Below, in pieces: positions 9,681 to 21,759 of a DNA stretch of 64,000 nucleotides (its first letter is position 1; the number at the start of each line of letters is the position of its first letter). This DNA is from Aureimonas sp. AU4 (GTDB lineage: Bacteria > Pseudomonadota > Alphaproteobacteria > Rhizobiales > Rhizobiaceae): NCBI RefSeq assembly GCF_001463765.1, contig NZ_BBWK01000002.1, forward strand, positions 235,133 through 299,132. Direction: 5' to 3'. The notes below the pieces were generated by a model that saw only the letters and a list, made by a program, of their open reading frames with translations, was not told the DNA's origin and did no database searches. Position numbers and translations under genes: made by a program.

Positions 9681-11039
9681 ATGAAATCGATTCTCGCCGC
9701 CCTTCCCCTCGTTGCGCTCTGCGTGAGCGGCGCTTCGGCGCAGTCGCCTGAGGGTCAGTCTTTCCCGGCCACGCTGGATGCGCAGGTCGTCCTGCCGGCG
9801 GACACGCTAATCGCCGCCCCTGAGAACGCGCCCGAGCATCTTCGCCATGCCGGCAAGTTCACGACGCCGGACCGTCAGCGTAGCGAGGCGCTCGGCTCCG
9901 TGCCGGGTATGGACGGCAAGCGCCCGACGAATGCCGGCCTGCCGCTGGACGGGCAGGCCGTGCAGGGCTTCTCCGGCATACGCGCCATGCCGGACGGCGC
10001 GTTTTGGACCCTGTCGGACAACGGCTTCGGCTCGAAGAGCAACTCGAGCGACGCCATGCTCATGCTCCACAAGCTCGGTTTCGATTGGGAGGGCGGACGC
10101 GTCGATCGCAAGGAGACCGTCTTCCTGAGCGACCCGAACAAGGTCGCCCCGTTCCCGATCGTCCTCGAGGGAACCGATACGCGTTACCTGACCGGCGCGG
10201 ATTTTGATGTCGAATCCATCCAACCGGTCGAGGACGGCTTCTGGATCGGCGAGGAGTTCGGTCCCTACCTCCTTCATTTCGACCGCGAAGGCCGCCTGAC
10301 CTCGGTCCATGCCACGCGGGTCGGAGAAACGGAGATCCGCTCGCCCGATCACCCGGCGCTGTCTCTGCCGGCCGATCCGACCAAGCCCCTGCCCGCCTTC
10401 AACCTGAAGCGTTCGGGCGGCTTCGAGGGCCTCGCGCGCTCACCGGACGGCTCGCGCCTGTATGGCATCCTGGAAGGTCCGGTCTACAAGGACGGCGCGG
10501 CTGAAAAGACCGCGGACGGGCGCACGGCGCTGCGGATCGTCGAGTTCGATACGGCCAGGCGCGACTGGACCGGCCGCTCCTGGCTGTATCCGCTCGGCGA
10601 AGGCGGCGTCGCGATCGGCGACTTCAACATGCTCGACGATTCGACCGCGCTGGTGATCGAGCGCGACAACGGCGCCGGCCGCGCCGCGCAGGCCTGCCAG
10701 CGCGAGCCGGACGCCGGCTGCTTCGCGACGCCTGCCAAGGTGAAGCGCGTCTATAAGATCGAGGTCAACGAGGCGAATGTCGGCCAGGCCGCCCGCAAGA
10801 TCGGCTTCATCGACCTTCTCGACATCCGCGACCCGGCGGGCAAGGCGCGTCAGGGAGGCGAGAACGGGCGCTACGACATGCCCGTCGTGACGATCGAGAA
10901 CGTCGACCGTATCGACGAGAACCACATCGTCGTCGGCAACGACAACAACTACCCCTTCTCCGCCGGCCGAGCGCTCAACGAGACCGACGACAACGAGTTC
11001 GTCCGGCTCGAGGTCGGCGACTTCCTGCGCGCCCGCTGA
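9681..11039 (+). CDS. Exported esterase-like/phytase-family protein
   Basis: The 452-residue product begins with a clear signal peptide (MKSILAALPLVALCVSGASA, cleavage before QS). The mature part matches the 'esterase-like activity of phytase' family, with a predicted beta-propeller. Recognisable segments are GFSGIRAMPDGAFWTLSDNG, FWIGEEFGPYLLHFD, GGFEGLARSPDG and VGNDNNYPFS. Family members are periplasmic or secreted, and a phosphatase/esterase activity has been proposed; the substrate is unknown. GGAG lies upstream of the ATG. The gene is divergent from guaA and convergent with mgtE. Confidence 0.82.
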   Translation: MKSILAALPLVALCVSGASAQSPEGQSFPATLDAQVVLPADTLIAAPENAPEHLRHAGKFTTPDRQRSEALGSVPGMDGKRPTNAGLPLDGQAVQGFSGIRAMPDGAFWTLSDNGFGSKSNSSDAMLMLHKLGFDWEGGRVDRKETVFLSDPNKVAPFPIVLEGTDTRYLTGADFDVESIQPVEDGFWIGEEFGPYLLHFDREGRLTSVHATRVGETEIRSPDHPALSLPADPTKPLPAFNLKRSGGFEGLARSPDGSRLYGILEGPVYKDGAAEKTADGRTALRIVEFDTARRDWTGRSWLYPLGEGGVAIGDFNMLDDSTALVIERDNGAGRAAQACQREPDAGCFATPAKVKRVYKIEVNEANVGQAARKIGFIDLLDIRDPAGKARQGGENGRYDMPVVTIENVDRIDENHIVVGNDNNYPFSAGRALNETDDNEFVRLEVGDFLRAR

Positions 11040-11057
11040 CGCAACCCGAAAAGCAAA

Positions 11058-11083
11058 GTGCCGGGCGGCCACCCGCCCGGCAC
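11058..11083. terminator. Hairpin between convergent genes
   Basis: A perfect 11-bp GC-rich stem (11058-11068 with 11073-11083) and 4-base loop lie between the stops of the phytase-like gene and mgtE. No T-run follows on either strand, so intrinsic termination is plausible but unproven. Confidence 0.45.
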
Positions 11084-11090
11084 GGCGGAC

Positions 11091-12449
11091 TCAGAGAAGC
11101 GTTCCGCTGAGGACCGCCAGCGCGACCGAGAAGTAGATCACCAGACCCGTCACATCGACGAGCGTCGCCACGAACGGGGCCGAGGCGCTGGCCGGATCGA
11201 AGCCGAGACGCTGCAGCGCGAAGGGCAGCAGCGAACCGGCCACCGATCCGAAGGTCACGATACCGACGAGACCCAGACCGACCGTCAGCGCGATCAGATG
11301 CCAGTAGGTGCCGTAGTCGTAGAAGCCGAGTTGCTGCCAGAGCGCGATCCGCAGCATTCCCACCACTCCGAGGATCGTGCCCAGCACGACGCCGGTCGGA
11401 ACCTCGCGCAGCACAACACGCCACCAGTCGCGCAGCCGCAGCTCTCCCACCGCGAGCGCACGGATGATGAGCGAGGTGGCCTGGCTTCCCGAGTTCCCGC
11501 CCGAGCTCATGATGAGCGGAATGAAGAGCGTCAGCAGCACCGCCCGCTCCAGCTCCGTCTCGAAGTGCTGCATCGCGCTGGCCGTCAGCATCTCCGAGAG
11601 GAACAGCGCGCTCAGCCAGCCGGCCCGCTTCCCGATCATCGGCCAGAAACCGATCTTCAGGTAGGACTCGTCGAAGGCGGCGACACCGCCGAATTTCTGA
11701 GTGTCCTCGTTGTGCTCCTCGACGATGGCATCGATCACGTCGTCCACCGTGACGATGCCCAGCATCCGGTCGTCCGCATCGACCACGGGCGCGGCCAGAA
11801 GGTCGCGACGCCGGATGATCCGCGCGACCTCCTCGCGATCCGTGTCCGGCCGCAGCTTTATCGATGTCGGATCACGGGCCAGTTCCGCGATGCCCATATC
11901 GGGCGCAGCGATCACGAGCTGCCGCAACGAGACCGTGCCGCGCAGCCGCCCGGTCACGTGATCGAGCACGTAGATCGCATAGATCGTCTCGCGGCTGCGC
12001 TCGACCGTGCGGACATGGTCCAAGGTCTGCGCGACGGTCGCGTCGTCGGGCATGGCGACGAATTCCGTCGTCATCATGCCGCCCGCCGTATCGCGCGGGT
12101 AGGCCAGCAGCGCGTTCAGAGACGTGCGGACCGGGACCGGCAGCTGGGTGACGATGGCGGTTCGGGCCTCGTCCGGAATCTCCGCCAGCACATCGGCCGC
12201 GCGATCTGCCGACATCTCGTTCACGAGGCGGGCGGCGCGCGCCGGGGCGAGCGCTGCCAGAACGTCGGCGGCGGCGGCGAATTCAGGCTGGTCCAGTGCA
12301 TCGACGGCCAGGCGCATCGGGCTGGCCTCGATCGCCTCGACGGCCTTTTCGAGGGGTTGCGAATTCAGCCGATCGACGAGGTCCGACGCAGCCTCGTGGG
12401 CGGCGAGCATCCGGGTGTCGCCGACGCGGATATCCATCTCTTCCTGCAT
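11091..12449 (-). CDS. mgtE: Magnesium transporter MgtE
   Basis: This is a Mg2+ channel gated by cytoplasmic Mg2+. The 452-residue protein has the family order: an N-terminal helical domain of about 120 residues, a CBS pair (VLDHVTGRLRGTVSL and DLLAAPVVDADDRMLGIVTVDD), then five membrane helices. The pore signature SSGGNSGSQATSL lies in the membrane part. The leader between 12450 and 12664 contains GC-rich potential hairpins, but I could not recognise an M-box or ykoK-type riboswitch in it. Confidence 0.93.
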   Translation of the reverse strand: MQEEMDIRVGDTRMLAAHEAASDLVDRLNSQPLEKAVEAIEASPMRLAVDALDQPEFAAAADVLAALAPARAARLVNEMSADRAADVLAEIPDEARTAIVTQLPVPVRTSLNALLAYPRDTAGGMMTTEFVAMPDDATVAQTLDHVRTVERSRETIYAIYVLDHVTGRLRGTVSLRQLVIAAPDMGIAELARDPTSIKLRPDTDREEVARIIRRRDLLAAPVVDADDRMLGIVTVDDVIDAIVEEHNEDTQKFGGVAAFDESYLKIGFWPMIGKRAGWLSALFLSEMLTASAMQHFETELERAVLLTLFIPLIMSSGGNSGSQATSLIIRALAVGELRLRDWWRVVLREVPTGVVLGTILGVVGMLRIALWQQLGFYDYGTYWHLIALTVGLGLVGIVTFGSVAGSLLPFALQRLGFDPASASAPFVATLVDVTGLVIYFSVALAVLSGTLL

Positions 12450-12664
12450 GGGTCTCGTCTCCGCCCGCGCGTGGCGGCGGACGAGGCCAGCAAGGCGCTA
12501 GCGAACGACCACCGCTCCTGTAGCGGGCCTGTTACAACTGTCGCTAGACATGGTTTCCCGTGGGGTTCGCGCGGCTCGACGAGCGGGTCGCAGAGGCGCC
12601 AATGCTCCTCCGCCGTCCGGCTGTCAAATGAACTCGGCGCAATGCAGACTTGCGGCGCGAATCG

Positions 12665-13114
12665 TCAGTTCAACGCGACGATCGTGCCGTTCAGCAGCGT
12701 CGCGAAGGCGACCCAGGTCGCATAGGGAACGAAGCACCAGAACGCCGACCGGTCCTTCGCGGCGCTTCGACCAAGAAACGCGAGAATCGAGACCAGCAGG
12801 CCGACGATCACGAGAAGCGCGACGACGGGTGCGTGGGCCGAGAAGAAGATCGGCGACCAGAGAAAGTTCAGGACCATCTGGACGATCCAGGCCGTCACAA
12901 GCGGTCGAGAACCCGACCGCCAGGCACGCCACCCGGCGACCCCGATCAGAACGTAGAGCGCCGTCCAGACCGGCGCGAAGAGCCAGCCGGGCGGCGTGAA
13001 CCAGGGCTTGGCTAGATGCCGGTACCAGTCGTCCGGAGCGTTTGCGCTACCGATCAAGGCGCCCCCGCCAACGGATATCGCAAGGAAGACGAGCAGTTGC
13101 AGCCATCGCTTCAT
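12665..13114 (-). CDS. tspO: TspO/MBR family tryptophan-rich sensory protein
   Basis: This is an integral membrane protein of the translocator-protein family. It binds porphyrins and cholesterol-like ligands, and in Rhodobacter it influences tetrapyrrole-regulated gene expression. At 149 residues with five predicted membrane helices it matches the family. Trp-rich blocks are visible in KPWFTPPGWLFAPVWT and VLNFLWSPIFF. The ATG at 13114 overlaps the stop of the rRNA methyltransferase gene by four bases (ATGA), so the two are translationally coupled. A longer open frame extends upstream but is out-of-frame shadow of the methyltransferase. Confidence 0.9.
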   Translation of the reverse strand: MKRWLQLLVFLAISVGGGALIGSANAPDDWYRHLAKPWFTPPGWLFAPVWTALYVLIGVAGWRAWRSGSRPLVTAWIVQMVLNFLWSPIFFSAHAPVVALLVIVGLLVSILAFLGRSAAKDRSAFWCFVPYATWVAFATLLNGTIVALN

Positions 13115-14409
13115 GCGATACTTCGCTCCAGCATCGCGAAGAAGAACCCGTCCGTTCCGGACAGGCGCGGGGTTAGGGTCAGCACCGAACCGGTCCCGAT
13201 CCGCGCGGCTCGATAGGTCTTGGGCACTCCCGGCAGGCGTTCCGCCCAAAGCGCTTCGGCGTCGAGGAGCCGCCAGCCGGTGCGGCCGGCCAGGAAGCTC
13301 TCGACGCGCTCGGCGTTCTCCTCCCGCAAAACGGAGCAGGTGATGTAGGCAAGCCTGCCGCCGGGGGCCGTGAACTCGGACGCGCGTTCCAGCACGTGGT
13401 CCTGCTCGCCCATGCGCTTGCGAAGCTGGGCTTCGGTCAGCCGCCATTTCGCGTCCGGGCGGCGGCGCCAGGTGCCGGACCCCGTGCAGGGCGCGTCGAC
13501 GACCACGAGGTTCATCGCACCATGCAGCGCCGACAGATCCTCTCGCGGCTGATGGACCACGGCCTCCGCGCCGGCGCGAGCGAGCCGATCCCAGATCGGC
13601 GCCAGGCGCTGCCGATCGGCGTCGAAGGCGTGGATCTCGGCCTCGTTGCCGCTGGCGGCCGCCAACGCCAGCGTCTTGCCCCCTGCGCCCGCGCAATAGT
13701 CCAGCACGCGCTCACCCGGGGCGGCGCCCGCCAGAAGCGCCGCGATCTGCGAGCCCTCGTCCTGGATCTCGAACAGGCCGGTTTGGAAGCCGCGCTCGAC
13801 CTGGACATTCGGGTGGCGACCGTCGCCCTCGATCGGATCGATCCGCAGCCCCCAGGGCGACAGCGCGCTTGGCCGCGCGCCGAGCGGCCCGAGATCCGCC
13901 ACCACGTCGTCGCGCGTTGTCTTCAGGAGGTTGGCCCGCAGGTCGAGCGGCGGACGATCGGAGAGGCCACGCGCTTCAGCAATCCAATCGCTTCCGAACG
14001 AAACCTCAAGTGGCGCTGCAAGCCAGTCCGGCACGTCGGCCATGGCCGCAGGCGGCGCATCGTCGGGTAGCGCACCCGAGGCGAAGCGTTCCAGTTGGCC
14101 GATCGGCGGCAAGGCCGGCGCGAAGCGGTCGCCCTCGACCGCTGCCAGGAGCGTGTCGACGCCCGTGCCCGCGTCCAGAACCGCGCCGTAGACGAGGTCC
14201 GCGTTCGTTTCGCATCCGATGCGGGCCGCGAGCGAGCGGCGCCGGCGCAGGACGTCGTATACGAGGTTGCCGATCGCCGAGCGATCGCCCGATCCCGCAA
14301 AGCGGTGCGACAGGCCCCAGTCCTTCAGCGCGTCGGCAACGGGACGACGCCGGGCCGCCATGTCGTCGAGCACCTCGGCGGCGGCTGCGATGCGTCCGCC
14401 TAAGCGCAT
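13111..14409 (-). CDS. RsmB/NOP-family RNA (cytosine-C5) methyltransferase
   Basis: This is a probable 16S rRNA m5C methyltransferase. An N-terminal NusB-like helical domain (AIGNLVYDVLRRRRSL) precedes a Rossmann methyltransferase fold. The SAM-binding motif is LDYCAGAGGKTLALAAAS. The two catalytic cysteines are in VVDAPCTGSGTWRRRPD and YITCSVLREENAE. The start at 14409 gives 432 residues; the frame extends 51 residues upstream to 14562 with no conserved content. The position methylated cannot be told from the sequence. It is coupled to tspO downstream. Confidence 0.9.
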   Translation of the reverse strand: MRLGGRIAAAAEVLDDMAARRRPVADALKDWGLSHRFAGSGDRSAIGNLVYDVLRRRRSLAARIGCETNADLVYGAVLDAGTGVDTLLAAVEGDRFAPALPPIGQLERFASGALPDDAPPAAMADVPDWLAAPLEVSFGSDWIAEARGLSDRPPLDLRANLLKTTRDDVVADLGPLGARPSALSPWGLRIDPIEGDGRHPNVQVERGFQTGLFEIQDEGSQIAALLAGAAPGERVLDYCAGAGGKTLALAAASGNEAEIHAFDADRQRLAPIWDRLARAGAEAVVHQPREDLSALHGAMNLVVVDAPCTGSGTWRRRPDAKWRLTEAQLRKRMGEQDHVLERASEFTAPGGRLAYITCSVLREENAERVESFLAGRTGWRLLDAEALWAERLPGVPKTYRAARIGTGSVLTLTPRLSGTDGFFFAMLERSIA

Positions 14410-14534
14410 CGCCACACCTGGAAAAGGGTCGGGATCGATTGGGTCATGCGGGCTCGCGTCGCAGTAAGGGACAGATCGCAGGGCGAATACACCGCCCGCC
14501 GCGTTCGCAACAGGCACAACGCCAAAACGCGAAA

Positions 14535-14556
14535 GGGCCGGCATGGCTGCCGGCCC
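14535..14556 (-). terminator. Probable terminator of katA
   Basis: A 9-bp perfect stem (14535-14543 with 14548-14556) with a TGGC loop is followed on the minus strand by CTTTCG. It lies 30 bases past the katA stop. The T-run is short, so strength is uncertain. Confidence 0.5.
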
Positions 14557-14585
14557 CCGCATTCGTGCTTCGAATTGCTGACGCC

Positions 14586-16094
14586 CTACTCGGCGGCTTC
14601 GGCACCATGGCTCGTCGTCAGGCTCGCCTGCGCGTCGTCGCGGCCCTGCTCGGACAGCGCCTTGCGCACGCCGGCGCCATAGGCCGGGTCGACCTTGTCG
14701 AAGTGGGCCAGCTGCCGGTCGATGATGAACTGCGGCACGCCCTGCATCGCGCCCGCCAGTGTCTTGAACAGACGCTGCTTGTGGGCGTCGTCGAACAGGT
14801 TGAACAACGCGCGCGGCTGCGAGTAGTGATCCGCCTCGCCGCGGAACTCGTAGCGCCCCACCTCGCCGGAATAGCGATGCGGCGGCTCCTCCACGCTCGG
14901 GTCCTCGACCGGGCCGCCGAACGAGTTAGGCTCGTAATAGGCGTCCGGGTTGGTCTTGAGGCCGAAGGGCATCGAGCCGTCGCGGTTGTAGTGCGCGACG
15001 GGGCAGCGCGGCTTGTTCACCTCGAGCGATTCGTAGTGAACGCCGATGCGGTAGCGGTGCGCGTCCGGATACGAGAACAGGCGACCCTGGAGCATCTTGT
15101 CCGGCGAGAAGCCGATGCCGGGAACGACGTTCGACGGGTTGAAGGCCGACTGCTCGATCTCGGTGAAGTAGTTGTCCGGGTTGCGGTTGAGCTCGAATTC
15201 GCCGACCTTGATCAGCGGGTACATGCCGTGCGGCCAGACCTTGGTGAGGTCGAACGCGCTCCAGCCTGTCTTCCGCTCGAACTCCTCGGCCTCCATCTCC
15301 GGCATGACCTGGATGAAGAAGTCCCACTTCGGGAACTCACCGGCCTCGATCATGCCGTAGAGCGCTTCCTGATAGCTCTCGCGCGACTTCGCGATGACCT
15401 TCTCCGCCTCCTCGTTCGTGAAGGTCTTGTGGCCCTGACGGGTCTTGAAGTGGAACTTCACCCAGAAGCGCTCGCCCGCCGCATTCCAGAGCGAGAAGGT
15501 GTGGCTGCCGTAACCGTTCATGCGGCTGGGATCGACAGGGATGCCGCGATCCGACATCAGGATCGTCACCTGATGCAGCGACTCCGGGCAGAGCGACCAG
15601 AAGTCCCACATGGCGGTCGCCGAGCGCAGGTTGGTGCGCGGATGGCGCTTCTGCGTGTGGATGAAGTCGGGGAACTTGTACGGGTCGCCGACGAAGAAGA
15701 CGGGCGTGTTGTTGCCAACGACGTCCCAGTTGCCCTCCTCGGTGTAGAACTTCAACGAGAAGCCACGCACGTCGCGCTCGGCGTCGGCCGCACCCTGCTC
15801 GCCGGCGACCGTCGAGAAGCGGGCCAGCATCTCCGTCTTCTTGCCGACCTGGCTGAAGACCTTCGCGCGCGAGTAGCGCGTGATGTCCTCGGTCACGGTC
15901 AACGTGCCGTAGGCGCCCCAGCCCTTGGCGTGCACCACGCGCTCGGGAACGCGCTCGCGGTTCTGATGGGCCAGCTTCTCGATGAGCTGGTAGTCCTCGA
16001 GCAGAACCGGGCCGCGCGGGCCGACCGTCTTGGCGTTCTGGTTGGAGGAAAGCGGTGCGCCCGCCGTCGTCGTCAGCCTCGGTCTATCGGACAT
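14586..16094 (-). CDS. katA: Monofunctional haem catalase
   Basis: This enzyme dismutates hydrogen peroxide to water and oxygen. The product is 502 residues from the ATG at 16094 ([20 protein letters not shown]), the size of small-subunit clade 3 catalases. The distal His is in [12 protein letters not shown] and the active-site Asn in [13 protein letters not shown]. The proximal haem-ligand Tyr is in [12 protein letters not shown]. The start 26 codons upstream at 16172 is rejected because that sequence is not conserved. The gene diverges from an OxyR-type regulator 106 bases away, which probably controls it. Confidence 0.96.
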   Translation of the reverse strand: MSDRPRLTTTAGAPLSSNQNAKTVGPRGPVLLEDYQLIEKLAHQNRERVPERVVHAKGWGAYGTLTVTEDITRYSRAKVFSQVGKKTEMLARFSTVAGEQGAADAERDVRGFSLKFYTEEGNWDVVGNNTPVFFVGDPYKFPDFIHTQKRHPRTNLRSATAMWDFWSLCPESLHQVTILMSDRGIPVDPSRMNGYGSHTFSLWNAAGERFWVKFHFKTRQGHKTFTNEEAEKVIAKSRESYQEALYGMIEAGEFPKWDFFIQVMPEMEAEEFERKTGWSAFDLTKVWPHGMYPLIKVGEFELNRNPDNYFTEIEQSAFNPSNVVPGIGFSPDKMLQGRLFSYPDAHRYRIGVHYESLEVNKPRCPVAHYNRDGSMPFGLKTNPDAYYEPNSFGGPVEDPSVEEPPHRYSGEVGRYEFRGEADHYSQPRALFNLFDDAHKQRLFKTLAGAMQGVPQFIIDRQLAHFDKVDPAYGAGVRKALSEQGRDDAQASLTTSHGAEAAE

Positions 16095-16181
16095 GGTCGT
16101 CGTCTCCCTGCTGGACCCTGGGTTAGACCCGTTCCAACAGATTCCACCGATCACATCCAATCGTATTTTCAAACCCGCCCG

Positions 16182-16196
16182 ATCAGATTATCGGAT
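16182..16196. promoter_or_regulatory. Candidate LysR-type (OxyR) binding site
   Basis: ATC-N9-GAT with an imperfect dyad (ATCAGATTATCGGAT) lies directly before the oxyR start in the katA-oxyR intergenic region. The spacing fits a LysR-family half-site. The assignment is inferred from position and shape only. Confidence 0.4.
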
Positions 16197-16200
16197 CGAC

Positions 16201-18713
<2,513 letters not shown>

Positions 18714-19712
18714 CTAGAGAAGCGTCGCGTAACTCTCCGGCATGAAGCGATAGGCGTCGCCGTCCTTCACCACGGTGCCGACCGCCGGGAACGGCAGGTG
18801 GAAGCCCGCGAAGGTGATGTTCTCCGCCGCCAGCATCTCGGCGAAGCGCTTGCGGGTCGCGGCCGCCGCCTCCTTGTCCATATCGAAGCGGACGTGCCAT
18901 TCGGGGTGCTGAAACGACACCACGAACTGGCTGAACGTGTCGGCCATGAACATCATGCGCCGCTCGCCGGAGCGCAGCTCGAAGGCCAACATTCCGGGCG
19001 TATGCCCGAAGGCGGCGCGCGCCGTCAGGCCGGGCACCACCTCGTCGCCGTCCTCCAGCATGGTCGCGCGGTCGCGAAGCGGCACCACCATCTGGGCGAC
19101 CATCTTCGCATTCCCGGCAGCGGCGCCCGCCAACGCCTCGTCGGACGTCCAGAACTCGAGCTCGCGCTCGCCGATCGCATAGCGGGCATTCGGGAAGGCC
19201 GGCGATCCGCCTTCCATCAGTCCGCCGATATGATCGCCGTGAAGATGGGTCAGGACGACCAGATCGACGTCCTCAGGTGCGTAGCCGGCGGAACCCATAC
19301 GCTGCAGCAGGAGACCCGAGCCGTTCCCGCGTCCGCCCTCGCCCATTCCCGTGTCGATCAGGATGAGCTGGTCGCCGAGCTCGATCAGCGTCGGCTGGAA
19401 GAAGTTCACGAAGCGATCGCGCGGCAGACCGTTGGCCGCCATCAGGTCGCCAACCGCCTCGGCCGTCTGGTTCTCGCCGAAGGTCGGAAACGGCCCCTCG
19501 CCCGGCCGAATGCCGTCGAGGATCTGCACGACGACCGCATCGCCGACCGTGAAGCGCCGCCAGCCGGGGGCACCGGGGTTCTCGTCGATCAAGGTCTCGA
19601 TCTCCATGGTTCCCTCCTGTGCGGACGCGCCCATCGGCATGGCGCCCGCGGCCATGCCGCCGGCCGCCAGCATCAGGGCGTGGCGTCGATTGATTCCGGT
19701 CCTGACTGGCAT
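18714..19712 (-). CDS. Tat-exported metallo-beta-lactamase-fold hydrolase
   Basis: The 332-residue product has a twin-arginine signal (INRRHALMLAAGG, cleavage after ASA). The metallo-beta-lactamase fold has its zinc motif in LTHLHGDHIGG, with later ligands in FGHTPGMLAF, MADT and AGFHLPFP. Family members include lactonases, sulfatases and glyoxalases, so the reaction cannot be named. Tat export suggests it folds with metal in the cytoplasm and works in the periplasm. It is divergent from the DHA2 transporter. Confidence 0.85.
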   Translation of the reverse strand: MPVRTGINRRHALMLAAGGMAAGAMPMGASAQEGTMEIETLIDENPGAPGWRRFTVGDAVVVQILDGIRPGEGPFPTFGENQTAEAVGDLMAANGLPRDRFVNFFQPTLIELGDQLILIDTGMGEGGRGNGSGLLLQRMGSAGYAPEDVDLVVLTHLHGDHIGGLMEGGSPAFPNARYAIGERELEFWTSDEALAGAAAGNAKMVAQMVVPLRDRATMLEDGDEVVPGLTARAAFGHTPGMLAFELRSGERRMMFMADTFSQFVVSFQHPEWHVRFDMDKEAAAATRKRFAEMLAAENITFAGFHLPFPAVGTVVKDGDAYRFMPESYATLL

Positions 19713-19895
19713 CGGCTCGCTTCCGCATAAGGAGATGGGTTCTGGCTGGCGACAAGATGAGGCGCCGGACCGGCGAGGCAATACGGGCGCAACGGAACGC
19801 GAACGCCCTTACGGAGCTTTCACGATCACGCTCTTGCGAGGGCGCTAAGTCGAGCTTACAGCCTATCCCCATCCCGCCCTACCGGACAAACGACC

Positions 19896-21284
19896 TTGAA
19901 ACGCATCGTTCCGGTTGTCCTCGCCGTCGCGCTGTTCATGGAGAACATCGACTCGACGGTGATCGCGACCTCGCTCGCCACCATCGCGCACGACATCGGC
20001 GCGAGTCCCATCGCGTTGAAGCTCGCGCTGACGAGCTATTACGTCTCGCTCGCCGTCTTCATCCCGATCTCGGGACGGATCGCGGACCGCTTCGGCGCCA
20101 AGCCCGTGTTTCAGATGGCGATCGCCGTCTTCATGCTGGGATCGCTCGCCTGCGGCTTCGCCTCCTCGCTAGAAGGGTTCGTGGCGGCGCGGTTCCTGCA
20201 GGGGATGGGCGGGGCAATGATGACGCCGGTCGGGCGCCTGCTTCTGATCCGCGCGGTTCCCAAATCCGATCTGGTCAGCGCCATGGCGTGGTTCACCTTC
20301 CCCGCCCTGATCGGACCGCTGATCGGCCCGCCCATCGGTGGCGCGATCGCGACCTATGCGGACTGGCGCTGGATTTTCTTCATCAACCTGCCCATCGGCG
20401 TCATCGGCATGGCGCTTGCGCAGCGATATCTTCCGCGCATCGAGACGATGCCGGAGGTGCGCTTCGACTGGACGGGCTTCGTCCTGTCGGGTCTTGCCTG
20501 CTCGGGCGTCGTGTTCGGCCTCTCTGTCGTGTCGCTTCCCGCGCTGCCGCCGCTGTTCGGCATCGCCATGACAGCGCTCGGACTGCTGTTCGCCTCCTTC
20601 TACGTGCGCCATGCGGGGCGAACCGAGCGTCCTGTCCTCGATCTGCGGCTCGCGAAGCTGCAGACGCTGCGCACCGCGATCATCGGCGGCGGCGTGTTCC
20701 GCATCGGGGCCGGCGCCGTGCCGTTCCTGTTTCCGCTGATGCTGCAACTTGGCTTCGGCTACACGCCGTTTCAGTCGGGCCTTCTCAGTGCGGTTTCCAT
20801 CGGCGGCGCGATGACGATGAAGGTTCTGGTACGCCCGATCCTGCGCAACCTCGGCTTCCGCACGACGCTCACCGGAGCCGCGATCCTGGGCGGACTTCTG
20901 ATCGGGGCGATCGGCTTCTACGAGCCGTCGACGCCCGTGCCGATCCTCGTGGTGCTGCTGTTGATAGGCGGCTTCTTCCGCTCGCTCTTCTTCACGAGCA
21001 CGAACGTCCTCGCCTTCGCCGACGTGCCGAAGCTGCGGACCGGCGACGCGACCTCGATGGTCGCGGCCTTCCAGCAGGTAGCGATCGCGGGCGGCGTCGC
21101 GATGGCAGGCGGGATCTTGGAGGCGGGCATCCTCCTCAACGGGACGGGACATCCGACGCTCTGGAACTTCCAGGTCGCCTTCTTCGCGGTGGGCCTCGTG
21201 ACGATCTTCGCGGCCTGGCCGTTTCGCCGTCTCCCCGACGAGGCGGGCGCCGAGGTCTCGGGGCAGCGCGTTCCGGCGGAGTAG
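19896..21284 (+). CDS. DHA2-type MFS drug/proton antiporter
   Basis: The protein has 462 residues and about 14 hydrophobic spans. Recognisable family motifs are FMENIDSTVIATSLATIAHDIG in the first helix and the motif A region ISGRIADRFGAKPVF. The motif C-like GPLIGPPIGGAIATYADWRWIFFINLPIG is typical of EmrB/QacA-type exporters. The start is a TTG at 19896 (reading MKRIVPVVLAVALFMEN); no better ATG lies in frame upstream of the first helix. The substrate is unknown. There is no membrane-fusion partner beside it. Confidence 0.87.
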   Translation: MKRIVPVVLAVALFMENIDSTVIATSLATIAHDIGASPIALKLALTSYYVSLAVFIPISGRIADRFGAKPVFQMAIAVFMLGSLACGFASSLEGFVAARFLQGMGGAMMTPVGRLLLIRAVPKSDLVSAMAWFTFPALIGPLIGPPIGGAIATYADWRWIFFINLPIGVIGMALAQRYLPRIETMPEVRFDWTGFVLSGLACSGVVFGLSVVSLPALPPLFGIAMTALGLLFASFYVRHAGRTERPVLDLRLAKLQTLRTAIIGGGVFRIGAGAVPFLFPLMLQLGFGYTPFQSGLLSAVSIGGAMTMKVLVRPILRNLGFRTTLTGAAILGGLLIGAIGFYEPSTPVPILVVLLLIGGFFRSLFFTSTNVLAFADVPKLRTGDATSMVAAFQQVAIAGGVAMAGGILEAGILLNGTGHPTLWNFQVAFFAVGLVTIFAAWPFRRLPDEAGAEVSGQRVPAE

Positions 21285-21294
21285 CCGAGGCCGC

Positions 21295-21759
21295 TCAGGC
21301 CTCCTGGAAGCCCATCTTCGCGTAGAGGCCGCGTGCCGGCGCATTGCCGGGCAGCACCTTCAGGTCCATCGCGCTGAAGCCCCGCTGGCGGTAGGACTCG
21401 GCCAGGGAGAGAACGAGGGCTTCCCCGAGCCCCTGTCCGCGGGCGACCCGCGCCACGCAGACGTCCTTCAGGAAGGCGCTGGTCCAGCCGTGGCACACGC
21501 CGACGATGCGCTGCGTCTCGACATCCCGTGCCAGGAGCACGAGTGCCGGGTCCCACTCGTCGTCGCGCGATACCCTCGCATACCAGTCGTCACCGCCTTC
21601 GAACGCGCCCGCATAGCCGTCGTGGTAGGCGTCGATCAGGACCCGCAGCGCTTCCGGCGCGTCCGCCGGGCGAAAGGGAGCGAGAACGACACCCGTCGGC
21701 CAGTTCGCAGCTCGCGGCTCGTCGAGCCGCAGCCGCAATCGGATCGAATCGTCGCTCAG
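21295..21759 (-). CDS. GNAT-family acetyltransferase with probable CTG start
   Basis: This is an acyl-CoA N-acetyltransferase fold. The CoA-binding loop is [15 protein letters not shown], followed by the C-terminal GLYAKMGF typical of GNAT proteins. There is no ATG, GTG or TTG at a sensible position. The conserved region starts just after the rlmE stop, where CTGA would overlap the stop by four bases exactly as the ATGA junctions of this operon do, with GGAG ten bases upstream. This gives 154 residues. The substrate is unknown. Confidence 0.72.
   Translation of the reverse strand: MSDDSIRLRLRLDEPRAANWPTGVVLAPFRPADAPEALRVLIDAYHDGYAGAFEGGDDWYARVSRDDEWDPALVLLARDVETQRIVGVCHGWTSAFLKDVCVARVARGQGLGEALVLSLAESYRQRGFSAMDLKVLPGNAPARGLYAKMGFQEA

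Noticed and set aside
12450..12664. Possible Mg2+ riboswitch upstream of mgtE
   Set aside because: GC hairpins are present, but I could not match the conserved M-box core or a leader peptide by eye.
11058..12725. A 555-codon plus-strand frame opposite mgtE
   Set aside because: mgtE is unambiguous on the minus strand; the antisense product is Arg/His/Asp-rich with no motif.
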